NCBI GenBank assembly: GCA_016748015.1
Contig: JAAOMT010000502.1
Location: 190,519 to 254,518 of the forward strand
Direction: 5' to 3'
Origin: Geosiphon pyriformis
Taxonomy: Eukaryota > Glomeromycota > Glomeromycetes > Archaeosporales > Geosiphonaceae
DNA: 64,000 nucleotides
Positions 23,296 to 37,669 of this stretch are shown here, in pieces. Every line of letters starts with the position of its first letter. The first letter of the stretch is position 1. Position numbers and translations under genes: made by a program. The notes below the pieces were generated by a model. That model saw only the letters and a list, made by a program, of their open reading frames with translations, was not told the origin of the DNA and made no database searches.

Positions 23296-26200
23296 GAATT
23301 GAAGAGTCAAGTCAAATTATTTTATCATATAGAAATGTCAAGATTAAGTATCTTTAAATAAACAATTGTCCAAAAAAATTATTCATTAAACTTTTAATAG
23401 AATTAGATTTCATTTGAGCCTAAGACAGGCCGTAAATAAACATTTTCAAACTTTGAATCAAGGATCCGGGATTGTAAATCAAGGTGCTAGATAAAATGAC
23501 AATAAAATTTCTTCTAGTTAATAAAGGTTTCATATATATCTGTATCTTGGGTTTACACCGTTTTAAAGCACGTGATAATAAGTGTAACAATTAAAATGGG
23601 GTGAACAGTATCGTTGTTTTATAATAAAATTGCAGATAAGAAAATTCTAATCTTATTTTTATTTGCAATAAAATTTACACAAATAATTGAATAAATATAA
23701 AAATAATTAAATCTGAAAAAATGCAAATTTTAAAAAAGATAAGATTTTTTTTTACTGTTTCTTCCTGTTTAATATATGAAAGTATAGTATTTAAACAATT
23801 AAATGATCTTTCTGATTCTTATAATATTTCAAATTTTTCAAAATTTCATATATCATTACAGCTTTAATAAATATATGGTTTTAATTGGTAAAGTAATTCA
23901 TTAATTAAAAATTAATTAATATATATATTGCATTTTTATTAGATTCTGATATAATTTTGTATTTCCGTTAATTTTTATAGAGTTAAATAATGTTTGGATA
24001 TTAATTGTAAAAACCAATTAGATTCATAATGATTTAATTCATTTCCTTTTTAATTTTTGCAAAAACTCGCATTGATTGAATTTGAAAATATTTGCGAGCT
24101 TAAGGAATATTTTTCCCTAAGAAAAAAAATAAAGTTTTTGGAAATTTCGATTCTTTTGAATCAAAGATTATTTAATTGACTTGCACAAATTCTTTGGATT
24201 TTCTCAGTAGAAAAGCAAATCTGAAATTGAACATTGAGCAAAAGCTTACATGTGAATAGCATGTCTCGAAATTTCCAAATCTTCTTGAAAAGGTGATTGT
24301 TTAAATTTTTAAAATAATTTTGAATTCTATGAAATAAATAAAAAGTAGAAAGCTATCTTTTTAACAAGAGATCTTTGTGTATTCTTAAAAATTATTCCAA
24401 GAAGGCCTCACCAAATGAGAATATTAAAGAAAATTTGTTTTAATTTTCTTATTTAAGAATTCCATAATTAAAACCTCTAGATAAAACAACTCATTTTAAA
24501 TTTTTTAGTGTGATCATTTTTTATTCACAATCGGGCTCTAAATTCATCCACTAAGTGTGGTGTTTCCTCGTTCTCACACACCGAGATATTCTTCTCATCA
24601 GATACTTTACCGCACTTGGAATATCTATCGAATTTTTGCTTCAGAAAAAACTGTCTATAAACAATTAACATTAAAGATATTATTTAAAACACGACAGGCC
24701 AAAAAGGTGAGAATGAATGATCTTAAGAGCATATTGCATTTAAGAGTCACAATATTTATTTTTGAATAATAAAAATTTCAACCATATCCAGATCTGTTAC
24801 GCCTTTTTGTGTCTGAAAACAGGGATTCAGAAGTAGGATGAACGAATAATAGTGTAAGAAAAAATAACCCAAAAGACAAATTTCGTAATTTCACTTTACA
24901 GAAGTAAATATGCAAAAAGGAAATTTCTAGATTCAATCTGATTCGTCAATTGAGTTGTCGTCTTCATCATATAAATCATTTTTAATGTTTGTATGCCTTT
25001 ATTTTGATATTTCCTCAATAAAGAAAAAGAAGTCTTTTAAATAAGCCATTAAAAAGCTTCAATTTATTATTTCAGGTAAAATTAACATACTTTAATTTTT
25101 TAATTTCACAAATAAATCGAGCAGAATATTCATTTCGGCAAAAATTTGTTTGGCTAAGAGCAATTCTTGTAGCTTATGCCTACGCCAACAGCCAAGGTCG
25201 GTTATTTTTCCAAATAACTTATGTGTATGCCCTTTATAATTAAAAGATTTTTGAGATCAAATATTAAAAACAAAAATTATGAAATTAGATGCAGTAAATA
25301 TTACAAATAATATTATTTAAGATTATTATAAAAATTTAATTGCTTATTAAAAAAACAATCTTTGATAAAATATTATTCATTCGTATTTTTAATTAATTTT
25401 TTGGCAATAAATAATTATGTTTTATTTTTATGTGTGCATTTGTTATTAATTGTTATTGGTTATTTTATTTATTATAATAATATTTATAAAAGATTTTAAA
25501 TTATATTTTTGTCGATATTTTTTAATTATTTTAAAAAAATTATTAGTTTGATTATTCATTTAATCATTAATTGGCTGTTCAGTTTTTGACTTGATTATTA
25601 ATATGTGTGTAAAAAAACGGCATTAAATACAAGTAAATAAAAACAATTAAAAGATTATTAAAATAAGCTTTTTTTTTTAACTGTATTGCAAAGTTAAATA
25701 TATTTTATTTGTTTAAATTCTTAAAATTTATGAATTATTTTCTTTTATAATTTATCTTATTAGAATTAATTTGTTTTTATATATTTATTTTTTATTTTTT
25801 TGTAATTATATTAATTTCTTGAAAACTGTTTTTAAATACATTATTAAATCCAAAATTTTTGAATTGAACACTTCAATTTAGGGTTTTTTTGTTTGATTTT
25901 GCTATTCACCATTTTTTATGTTTTGATATAATTAGTTGAAAAAATCAAAATAAATTTTTAATAATCAGTAACTATATTTGTAGCGATTAAAAAATATGTT
26001 TAATCTGTAATTTTCACAATTTTTAATACTGATGGTCGTGAAATAATTTAGGGAAGCGTATTATTCTAACGTTTTATTTTGCCTTTTTATACTTGTTAGC
26101 TCAAGGTTTAATTCCAAATTCCACAATTTGGGAATGTTTATAAATTTTCAAATCTTTTGTTTGGAGGTTTCAAGAACAAAATTGTCGCACATCATGTTGA

Positions 26201-29200
26201 CTATTTATAATGAATTTTGATTTCGAAAATTATAAAATTAATTTTTAAATGCAAAGAATTATTAAATTAATATTTGGCAACGTAATTCGAAAATAAAGAA
26301 TTTTTTTCTTTTTTTATAATGATAAATTTGAAAAATTAAATCGGGATCAGCATTCATATTATCTATTTTGGCAATCGAAAGATGCTAGAATATATTATTT
26401 TATAATTGAATCTTTTTCGTTCTTTTTGGAAAACTGTATTTGCTTTTAATTAATCTACCGAAGATATTTTTTATTATCAGCTAGTTTCTTCAACCTGAAA
26501 TGACCAGGATTGCACTTAAAACAGATAAAACCCTTAAAATGATTTTCATTTAACTTTTTCACGCTCAAATCCTCAATTTTATTCCTTTCATAACTTGACG
26601 TCAATACAACACTAATGTAGTTTAAAATCATTACTCTTCTCAAGATTCAAGTAAAAACTTGAAGCAAAGATAGAGTCCCATACAAAATTTATTGAAACTG
26701 TGTGAAAATGGGTTTTAGAATTTTCGTTCATATCAATTTTTTTCTTTATTAAACTATGTTCCTATCGCGAATGATTGATTTTAATGCAAGCTACATAAAA
26801 AGTATTGTGGGTTTTCAAGGACTTTGCAATCTAAAATTTACGATTAGCTTATTCCAAGCATATCTAAGACATTTTTAATCCATACTAAAAAACACATTTT
26901 TAGTTTTTTTTGGAAGAAAGCAGGTGTAAAATGATTTTAAAGTCATATGTGCAAAAAAATCATTTTCTCCATTGAAATCCTTTTACAAAAACAAATACTA
27001 AAGAGCAAAGTACTTTTGTTTCTCTGGACAATCTACTCAGCCCTTTTTTTTTTTTTGGTATAAAAACCTCTTTGTTTACAAAAACCAATCAATGCCATTA
27101 CTAAGAATCTCGGCTAATAGGAAAGCTGCAAAATTTCCTGAAATTGAAAATCTAGTTGGACCTGCATTTCAAAAGTCTTATTTTCGACTGTTCGATTTTC
27201 TTTCATGTCAAGTGATTTGTCAATCATGATCAAAAGTCCACAATGTCGGTGTTTGTTGACAAAACATTTGTTATACTTTTCAGATGGTTTAAGTTTATAA
27301 CATATATATATGCTTTTAAATTAATTGTGGTAATTCATAGATCTCACATTATTTCATTTTGTGATTATGCAGCTAAAAAAATCTGAATTTCTCATTGATA
27401 TAAATGAAATCTGAACCACCCAAAGTCGGGGGGGGGGGGGGGGGGGGGAAGGGTAAGTTAAACTCTTAATAGCATAGCATCATTATACTTCTTCCGATAA
27501 ACATATATCTGTTTCATGTAATGATAACCAGATTATTTTTTTATTTTAGTTTTATAATCTACTAGGATAAGATAGTGTCTACAAACATTAAAAAAGTTTT
27601 TTCTGAAAATTTGAATAAGACCTCACTTTTTTCGATATAGATTTTTAATCGGAAAATTTCAATTTTAAAATAATATTTAAAATTTTATTTTTCTAAACAT
27701 TTTGAGTTTATAGAGTAGAAAAACATAAATATCTTTTCATTTTAAATAATTAAAATATTACAAAAACCACCTTACTTTTAACTTTTTTTTCAATATATTT
27801 CATAACTTTGGTCTAATAACACATTTTTCTCGAACAATCAAAAATTATTAAAACAAAAACTCGTGAAAATCTATTAGTTAGATTTTTAATAAACATAAAA
27901 AATTAATATTTCCAAATTTACTCTCTAAACATTATTATTTGTCAAAAAAAAAAAAGAACAATCAATCTCACTTTGTTCTGCAAAGAACCTTTCACTCCCC
28001 AAACTGAAACATCTTGATCCTTATTTTTTTGAAACAATTAAATTTATGTTTTAATAACCAACTCTTAAGTTTATTTACTTAATCTCAATTGAAAATAACA
28101 ATCATAATAATAGAGTTAGAGGGTTACGTGAAAAGATTGATTGGTGAAATAATGAAAGGTTCACGGGTAAATATGAGATCAAGAGATGAATTTTATCCAT
28201 ATTATTGGGAAATAACTTTAAAACCAACCATAACTGGATCTCATGAGAAAATTAAAATTTGAACAATATCAATGGCTAATAAATTTGCCGAAAAGTAAAA
28301 AAAAAACTGTTTGGATATGTTTTTAATGTAAATAATAATTTATAAAGTGCTTAAATTTTTAAAATGTCTCCCAATTTTTAATAATAATGAAAAAAAATAT
28401 ATTCCTTAAAAAGGTAAGTGTCTTTAAATAATTTGTTTTAATTTATAAATGCTATTTCAAATCGATTCTTAAAATGTTTCACTTGAAAAGGCAGATTGAT
28501 TTCCCACGCAAATTTTTAAATTTTCCATCAAAAAGCCCGAGAATTTCCAAAGCTGTGCTTAAAAGCTTAAGAACATCCTATATCCTGTTTTTAGCAAGTT
28601 CACCAACCCAAAATCCAAAACTTTGAGTTAGAATTTTTAAAAGAATGAGAAAAACGGAAAAATAATAAAAATGATTGATAATTGGTTTGAATGGACAATT
28701 CTGGCTTGTTGACAAAAAAAAGTTTGAGTAATTTTGGCAAATATTTTCAATTAGGCAGAGAAGTGTGGGAATATTTTCAATCAATGGCAAGTAGTTAGTG
28801 TATTTCAAAAGCTCGGGAATTTAGATCTGCTCTTTCCGGTTTTGTTATACAGGGTGAAACGCGTTTACATGAAATGGTTATCTTAAAAGGAAAAGATCAG
28901 ATACTGTTGCAGGTCTCAACAAATTATTTAAATTTAGATTCTTTTTGTTAATTTGTACTCTTCAAGCCTCAATTTATGTTTCAAATTTACGCCATTTGAA
29001 AATCTAAATATTTCTTTCCATTAATAGTATATCAGCTATGTGATGGGTCATTATTACTGCAGGTTTATTTTTTTCTCAATTTTTTTTTTGAAAGTCACTC
29101 TTTGATAAGAAAAGCCTGGATAATGCAATTATTGAAATCGTGGTATTAGGTTAGAAAGGAAATTGATCTTAATAATCTCTTAATAAAATACGTTTCAAGA

Positions 29201-29615
29201 TTTTTACAATTTATACAGTTTCTTGTTTTAAAATGAATAATGACTTGTGATCAAAGATGAAATTGATAAAGCTAACGTGTTTTCAAAAAAAAATGAAAAT
29301 GAAAAGGCTTAGTCGCTATAAATTTTCCATTTTCGCTAATGAGCAATTTTAAGCAGCGGTCCTTACCCGGGCTGCCATAAACTAAACAAACAATTAGCAA
29401 ACAACACGCTACGATCATGGATAATGGCATGATATTCAGCGTTTCGATCAGCTAATATTGATAAGGCTTTTTGAATCATTGACAGTTAATTATATGTCAT
29501 CAGCAGTGATATGAATTAGAGTACACGAGGATGATCATTGAAACAATAAAAATCGCGTAGGCTGACGAACCATTCTTCATACCAATTCGTAAACTTCAAA
29601 TTTCTCTTTTACAAA
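23296..29615. other. Long intergenic region, no gene recognised
   Basis: About 6.3 kb with no frame that looks coding; the open frames near 24557-24769, 26455-26643 and 28578-28808 have no domain, splice partners or codon pattern. A block at about 25.2-26.0 kb is as AT-rich as the transposon graveyards and may be an old insertion. A 21-base G run lies at 27428. A sequence like a Tc1 end (tacagggtgaaacgcg, about 28850) has no partner. The last 250 bases before 29616 have higher GC and presumably hold the promoter of the next gene. Confidence 0.5.
27428..27448 (+). repeat. Uninterrupted G run, about 21 bases
   Basis: A pure G tract in otherwise AT-rich DNA. It could fold as a G-quadruplex, but homopolymers are also length-unstable and error-prone in assemblies. 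Confidence 0.9.
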
Positions 29616-30720
29616 ATGTTCAACCTTTTCCCAATAATCTTTATTCTCTCCTATTTTATAATCAAATATGGACTATATGAGCTCTTGTTTTTGTTTATTT
29701 ACATCGGGATTGTGTTGTTATTTTCCTATTTTACAGGAAGCTTTAGTCTTTGGAAGAGCAAAAAGTCCACCGACAATAAGAATGAAGAAACACTTCTTAC
29801 TCAAAGACTCTTGAATGATTTGGAGCTCCTCTTTAAAAACCGAAATGTGACCAATTGTGATTTGGAAATTACAGTCGGGAAAGCACCAGCTTTCGAAACC
29901 TTTCATGCACATTCTACTATTTTGTCCGCGAGAAGTCATTATTTCAGCAAGCAGTTGCCCAAAACCTCTAAAATTCAGTTCCAGGATATGAGTCCTACAG
30001 TTTTTGAAACTCTTTTAAAGTAAGAGATGTTGAATAAAATTATTCATATCAAATCACAAATCTTTACTGACGAATTTATTTAAAAATTAACGTTTCAGGT
30101 ATATGTACACGGGGAAAATTGATATGACTTGCTACAAACCAGACTTGTATTTGCTAAAAGGTGCCAAATATTTAGGAATCCCAGGTCTTGCTTTGTATTT
30201 GCAAGATTATATGATCAAAAACGATCCACTCTGGGTCAATGAGAACTTGCCCTTTGTACTACAACAATGCCATTCTACGCCTGAATTCGCAAAACTCGTG
30301 GACTATTGCCGTTTTCAATTGCGTAAAAATCCTTCCAGAATTCTCAGAGGTCCAACTTTCACTTCAATTTCTGAAAAACTATTGCTTTCCTTGTTGGAAC
30401 GTGATGATCTTGATATGGACGAAATCGAAATTTGGGACAAAGTATTGGCCTGGAGTTTAGACAAACATAAAGACTTTGATCCAGATGTCAAGAAATGGAG
30501 CACAACGGATATTGAAAAGATGTATAATACGCTCAGCCCTTTTATTCCACATATAAGATTCTTTCAAATATCTCAAGAAGATTATTTCCTCAACATTCGA
30601 CCATACAAATTTTGCTTACCGGCACAATTAAGGGAAGATTTGAAGGTGCGACATTATTTACCGGGCAGCACTGTCAAGACTACTATTTTACCACCGAGGG
30701 TACGATCGATGGAAATTTGA
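29616..30720 (+). CDS. BTB-BACK domain protein with hydrophobic N-terminus
   Basis: Two exons, 29616-30019 and 30099-30720, intron GT-AG of 79 nt; 341 residues. Residues 1-45 are strongly hydrophobic (MFNLFPIIFILSYFIIKYG, then 'LLFLFIYIGIVLLFSYF'), like two membrane segments. A charged linker 'KSKKSTDNKNEE' follows. The BTB domain covers about residues 60-150 ('NVTNCDLEITVGKAPAFETF', 'HAHSTILSARSHYFSKQLP', 'YMYTGKID'). The BACK region follows ('LLLSLLERDDLDMDEIEIW', 'KVLAWSL', 'FIPHIRFFQISQEDYF'). There is no C-terminal TLDc or Kelch domain. BTB-BACK proteins are usually Cullin-3 substrate adaptors. No Met lies between residue 1 and the middle of the BTB domain. Alternatively, 'attttacag' at about 29730 could be an acceptor for an undetected upstream exon, which would remove the hydrophobic part. 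The paralogue at 15750 is a pseudogene. Confidence 0.85.
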
Positions 30721-32344
30721 TGTATTATAATGTGTGTTGACATGATGTATAGGTAAAGACATATTGAACAGCAGGCTATTCAACGAAAGGCGATAACTTC
30801 AATTTTCACCATATTTTCGACATTTATCAAGGAATTACATATAACATTGAAAATCCGTTCAAAAAAATAAAGTTCATTTTTCATTTAGTACACTGAACAA
30901 TAGTTTCCTAAAGCTCCAAATTATCTTTAGCTTTGTTATCATTTCTGTAATAATTTAATGTTAAACTAGCAAATGTACACCCAGTAATATATTGGGAAAA
31001 AAAAATAGCATTTATTGAATAAAATTCTCAAAATTCGAAAACTCATTTTGCAAATGACTAATCTTCCAATGAAATTTCTGTTCTTCAATTTATCAAATAT
31101 CGGAAAATTGCAAATATTATTACAAATTAAAACTTGCGACTTGACATAGATTCAAAAGTGACAAATTGACATCAATATCTTTTTACTTTTCTTTGAAAGT
31201 AAGAAAGGGGCAGACATTCAAAGATATATGATTTCCTATATTTACAAGCTTAGTAAGGCTTTTTCGTTTTTACCATCACTAATTGTATTCCCAAATTTTG
31301 ATCCAACTTCCAAATATTTGATGTATGCTGTGTAACAGTACTCTTGGGAAATTTGAGCCTTCCCAAGCCAAACACCTTGTCACACGCTCAAGTTCTGTAA
31401 ATTTGCCATGTTTAATAATTGTACGTCTTATCTTCTAGCTAGCGTTACACGATGTTGAACTCAACGGAAACTACATCTCATTAAAATTATAGCTTTCGAG
31501 ATTGCATAAATTAGAACTTTATAAAGTGCAAATTCCTTAAATCCTCACGAATGAGGAATTTTGAACTTGAAAATTTTTGGTCTTTCACCATGTTATCTTT
31601 TGTAGTTTGAAAATCGATTTTATAGTCTTGGAAAGTTGTCACAATCTGCGGGGCGGATGAGGCAAAAAAGACTTTCCTCTAATTTAAAATTGTCTCTTAT
31701 CATCATTGAGGAAATCTTGTCCCATACTAAATACATTCGAAATACAATTCAATATGTGCAAAATCCATAGAAACACACTTTGAAATTTCGAAAATCTAAA
31801 TGGACCAAGATTCTGCGATTGTTTTACTATTCATCAAGCACAATTGTTATCGAGAAAATTGAACTCCATTTTTTTGAATTTAAATTACACATCATTTTAA
31901 TCTTTTACCTTTAAAAACCTCTTTAATTTTTATTTGCTTTTCAATTTATTTTCTTTTGTCTTAATTTTTTTACGACAAATTTTACGAACACGCAATCACA
32001 TTGAAACAAAAATAATATACTCAGGTCATCATAATAGTTTTAAATATAGCAAAAAAATTAGCGAGCAGAATTTAATTTCAATAATTTCAATTTTACAATT
32101 TCCATAACTTTATTAATTAATAATCAAAAACAGATTTTTATTTCCAAATAAGAAAATTTGTTTTTTAAAATAAATAATTGCGATAAATTTGGTATTTTTC
32201 AAAAGTAGTGATCTTTTTGGTTGCAATTTTTTTTATTTGACATTTTAAAATTCAACTCACAAAAATATTTATTATTTAAATAATAGATTAGATTAAAAAA
32301 ATTTCAAGTCAATTTTTTGAAAAGCTTTTTTTTCTTTTTTCAAT
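30721..32344. other. Non-coding region downstream of the BTB-BACK gene
   Basis: No coding frame, RNA gene or repeat could be recognised. AAATAAAG at about 30867 could serve as a polyadenylation signal for the preceding gene. Confidence 0.5.
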
Positions 32345-32618
32345 TGCAATAACGAGGGTGATCCAATTGCTATCTAAAACTATACAACATGCAAGTCATA
32401 AATTAGATGCGACTCATGCCCTTGCTACACATGACCAGCCACCCGAGCTGATCAAAGCTACACTATACCCCTAAAACCGAACCCAAAGAGCCCACATTAC
32501 CAGGTAGGCCATGGCCACTGAACAAAACACCAGAAATTACGCAATTAACAGCACTCATACCAAAATAAATTAATAAACCCCTGGCAAAACATCCTTGCAG
32601 ACATCCACCATATCGTTT
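32345..32618. other. C-rich, relatively GC-rich island beside AT-rich block
   Basis: About 250 bases with clearly higher GC than anything nearby and with C far above G on the plus strand (for example accagccacccgagctgatc, then aaaaccgaacccaaagagcc). No open frame, tRNA-like cloverleaf or terminal repeat is evident. It abuts the very AT-rich block that begins near 32619 with tgttacataatc, an LTR-like start. Identity unknown. Confidence 0.5.
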
Positions 32619-35600
32619 AAAGTGTTACATAATCTAATTATAACATTTAATTACATTTATGTATCATATATTAATTTATTAATTAAATAATTTTTATTAA
32701 TTTTTTTAAATAATAATAAAAATTATAAAACTAACTTAATACTAATTTTGATTTAAATTTTAACAAAGATATTGGTGTCTGGTTTGCTTAAAAAAATTAT
32801 TAAAATTCAAAAAGAATATATTATGTATTTTTATATGCTAATAAAATAAATAATAATGTTAAATTTCTCATATATTGGATAAGATATAGCCAAAAAAATA
32901 TCAAAATTTCGATAAATAAATTTATTTAAAACAATACAACTTTAAATTATTTTATAAGTAAAATAAATGTAAAAGAACTATTTCTATTAATCAACTTAAT
33001 GTTAAATTCGGAGGGCTGGTTATGTGTTATCAGTATACAATCTATGACGATTGGCTTATATAAGAATAGTTAAAGTCATATTTTTAAGTATAACCATATA
33101 AAACATTATGTTTACAAGTTATAATCAAACTAAAATTTCTGGCTTTTACAATATGATTATTAATTCTATTGCTTTATTGAAACAAAAAATTATTTTTCAA
33201 ATTATCCAAATAAACAAAAATAAAGTATATTTCATCTGTTTATTATCATCATCTATAAAATAGAGACTTTTTTAAATAGGGTATATTCATATAATAATGT
33301 CTAAATTATTTTTTCTTTTTTGTAAATATTATTAGTAATTGATTATTTTTTTATTTAGGCCTGCAATGTGTAAAATCTTAAATCTTAATTTTTGGCAAAA
33401 AGTGTTAAATAGTTATATTAAATAATTCTAAATATACTTGAAATCTTGTACAAAGAACTTAATTATTATTATAAAAACTATATTACAGGATTTTAAAACA
33501 AGATTGTTATTTTAATATATTTATTTTTCTCAAAATTTGCCACTAGAAAATTTCAAAATACTATAGAATTTACAAAACAATATTTAAAGACTTATCAGTT
33601 AAAAATGTTTAATATTAATCTAAAGTATAAATCAGATCTTTATTTAACTATTAATAACTAAATCCTCTAAAAACTTCCTTAGAAAAAATAAATTTAGACA
33701 ACATTATTACAACATATAAGCATTTATTTCTATAAACAGTTTTCAAATTAGTTGTCAAATACTATATAGTAAATCTAAAAAATACTACAGTTTTTTTGGT
33801 TATTAAAAATTTGACAAATATTATTAAAACTTCAGACAATATGTTGAATTCAGTCTTTTAGTTTTATTAAACATTATTTTATATTACTGATTTTGTATTA
33901 AAAATACTTTTCTAATTTTATGTTATATTACAATAATTTCTAATTTTTTCTTGAGATCATTTTCTTAAAATAACATAGATCTGTTTATTTTTTTGTATTT
34001 TTCATATATTTTTAGAAATGGAATTGAGAAAAATATTTTTTAAGATAATTATATTTTAAATACTCTTCTTAATAACTATAAAAAACATAAAAAAGCTCTC
34101 AAAATATTTAAAAAAACTTTGAATAAAGATAATATTAAATGTCATAATATAAATAATTTGCATTAAAACTTTTTCTGTAAATACATAATGTTTTTAAATT
34201 TAGTAAAAAAAAGTTAAATTATTATATAGACTATATTAATTTAGTAGAACATATATTTTAAAACATTTTTACAAGTTATTAATTATAAACTGATTAATTT
34301 TGATCAAATAAACAATAGTACAATAGAATTTTTTACTATTTTATATATTTAAATCTGGTTAATAATACAAAAAATTTTTAAAAAAGTACTTTATTGCTTT
34401 AAAACTGGTAATTTAAAGAATATGGAAAATACAAATTAATAATAAACTCTAATTTATAACTAAAAATCTCAATTTTAAAAAAATTTTAAAAATTTCATTA
34501 TTTAATGCTATGAATATTAAATGAAAACAAATAAATAACAATTAAAAAAATTTATGTTATTGTTACTGTTAGTAGATACCAAAAAATGAATAGAAAAAAT
34601 TCATATTTATTTAACAATACAATACAAGAAAAGAAATTACATTAGATAACAATTTTTAATTTTCTACTTAATTCAAATTTGGCTGGTTATTTTTGATAAA
34701 AATTGGTATTATGTAGATAGCTTAAACTGAAAAAGTATTTAAGACTATTTGTTGAAAGAACATTAAGTTTTTTTTCTGTAAGCTTTTTAATATATAAATA
34801 TTGTCAATTTAAGAAGAATTAATAAAAACTTAACAAATAAAATAATATTTAAAAGACCATTTAAAAATATTAAAGAAGTAATAATAAGAATAAATATACT
34901 TAAGCCAACTTTAAAAAAATTTAAATTTTCTAACATCTAAAATTAGAATATAATATTAAAGAATTAATAAAAAATATTATAATAAGATATATTATATTAA
35001 TAGCTTTTATGTTATAAAAAACGATAAATAATATTAACATAATTTGAAAATAGTCATTTTTTTTGTTATAAATTAAATTTGTCTAATTAAATTTATTTAT
35101 ATTACTTCGAATTTCTAAAATATTATTGTATTTACAATTTATTAATACTAAATCTAAATTGTATTGTCCAAATAGTTATTTTATGTTATGAATATTTTAA
35201 CAGTTTTATTTTTAGTCTTATGTTTATGAACTTAAACAATATTTACAACAAATATCACTAACCAAACCACCAAATTATAAAGCAATTTGTAAAAAAATAT
35301 ATTGAATAAATAGTCAACAAAAAACTAATAATTGATATACATATAAAAAAAATATTTATCTAATATTTTTCAGTTTTTAAAATAATATTTTAATAATTAA
35401 TTTATTATATTATTAAATTTAACAAAACCAAAAAAACTGTACATAAGAATATATATATATAATAAATAATATAATTATAAGTAAATATAAAAAGCTTTGT
35501 ATTTTTAAACTAGACTATAATTGTAGTTGCTTGATTAAGATATCCAAAAAAGAATTTGCCAAATTGCAAAAAGCTTTTTAAGCTCTTATTGAATTTAAAC

Positions 35601-37669
35601 AAATATGTTTTTTAATAATGCAACAATCAATATTAAAAGACATTTAAAAAAATGTTGGGTTAATAAAAAAACTTTTTACTGCTAAAATTATAACACATTT
35701 ATTTGTTAAAAAACATATTTAATATGTTTGATACTAATTGTAACTACTTTTAAAAATATTTAAGAGCATTTAATAAAAAAAAATCTTTTTTTTAAATAAA
35801 TGTTAAAATAAAAATAATTTATAATAAAAAACCAAGATAATTATTAATATTAAATTTAACCAAAGTTTATTGCTTACTCAACTCAATAAAAAAGTCAATT
35901 ATATAATTCAATCAATTATTTTTTTACTGAAAATTTTTGACAGACTTAAAAAAAAGTAATGTGTATATTTTTAAATATAATGTAATTTAATAATAATTAA
36001 TTTCACAAATCCAAATTATAAATCTGGTTGAAAATAAAATAAAATTTCAAGAATAAAAAATCAAAAGCTTTTGCTCTTTATGTTAAAAATTGTTTTAATT
36101 CTGAATTTGTAGCAAGCTTATTTTCTAAATAAAAACTAGAGAGATAATAATTACTGAATAAAACACACCTACTAATAGCAAAATTTCAGACGTCATGGAA
36201 AGTAAATACATAGCTCAAAAACTTTGTAATTCTGAAGAGTATGAGAAAATTTGAGATAAACAATAATGGCATTGATAGTATTTTTAATTATAAAAAAAAA
36301 TTGGAGACACTTATACCTATTTCATCAATTGAAATTTATTTTCTGATAAAATATAAATCATAAAACTATTTTTTAATTAGATAAATTAAATTTCAGGTTC
36401 TATTTCAAATTGAGTATTTTTAAAAAAAAAATCAAAATAAATAAGAGTTTCAGTTTTATTATCAGTTTGAAAAAGCCAAAAATGAAAGAACTAAATATTT
36501 TAACTTTTTCTTAAATATTTACTTGGTTTATTGGATAGATTAAAATCATTTGATCATACTAAAAACTGAACATCAATATTTTTTAAAGCACAATGGAAGA
36601 GCAATAATTTATTGTTAAAATTTTTATTTTTAATATTTCAAAGATTTTCGGTTTCTTGAATATTATTCTTCAAAAAAAAACTTTTTATATTAATTTTTTA
36701 TTCTTTAAGAATTTACATTTTTCAGTAAGAGCTTTTTACTTTGTTTATATATTTATTCCTGGAATAGTTTGTTTTGGCAATATAATGAACATTTCTAAGA
36801 TAAAAATTAATTTTAAAATAATAATTTCAATAGTTTTTAATTTCATGCTAATATTCAAAAAAATCTTTAGAATCAATATTTCAAAAAATTTTTATCTCTT
36901 TCTCCTTAGCTTAAAGAAGCTTTAAATTGTGCCAAAATATTTTATAATAATCAAAAAAATACTTTCACTCAAAACTGTATTTTTATATGTTTCAAAAGAT
37001 TTAACAACAAATATTTTAAATTGGTAATTAACATAATAAGTTTAGATATTTAAAAAGTTCTTCAAAAGAAAAAAAATATTGCTTTTATACTATTTATACT
37101 CAAAAATACTAGATATTAAAATAATAACAATTTGATAAATAAAAAAGTCTTTTTCTTTTTCTATAAATATTTTAATGATTTATATAAAGTTTCATTTTAA
37201 TAGAATTTAATCACAAAATAAAAGAGATTATGACATCAATTGTTGTTAAAATCTTAATAAACATTTTGAAAGATGTTTGAAAAACATGAAAATAAAACTT
37301 TTGTTTTGTGTATGTACAACTTAAAAATAATTTTCAAGTCTCTTTGATTTTACAAATTATATAATCAATCATCTCAAAAAATGTGTTTATTTAGTCTTTA
37401 CTCTAAAATTATAAGAGTTATTTGAGAAAAAAAATCTTAATTCAAAACTTTAATCTATATAAATTACCTTAAATTAAAATTAGAATATTTGAATTAAAAA
37501 GATAGAAGCTTTTAATTCGAGTTAATTCTTATGTTTTTATATTTATTACAGAATATTTTAAGAGATTAATATAGTACATATTATCTTAACTTACATATTT
37601 TCTACAAAGAGACTAATTTTTTTTAAGCTGTTTTATGTAATCTAATTAAGTAATTTACAAGTAATATGT
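32619..37669. mobile_element. AT-rich block, probably decayed transposons, unidentified
   Basis: Five kilobases with the same extreme AT content, scarcity of CpG and dense stops as the readable elements at 1-14 kb. I tried reading RT, integrase and transposase signatures in several segments and could not confirm any. The plus-strand frame at 36656-36925 (89 codons, hydrophobic) lacks support. By composition and by its neighbours this is most likely one or more deaminated transposons, but the class is unknown. Confidence 0.4.

Noticed and set aside
28845-28885. Tc1-like end 'tacagggtgaaacgcg'
   Set aside because: No matching opposite end and no transposase nearby; chance similarity cannot be excluded.
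34560-34760. Possible gag-like reading in the 32.6-37.7 kb block
   Set aside because: The pattern resembled a retrotransposon gag only loosely and no pol motif followed in order.
36060-36300. Possible Mutator-type transposase reading
   Set aside because: A few residues looked right, but catalytic motifs and spacing could not be found.
36656-36925. Plus-strand frame of 89 codons, hydrophobic
   Set aside because: Sits in a decayed AT-rich block, with no splice partner or domain.
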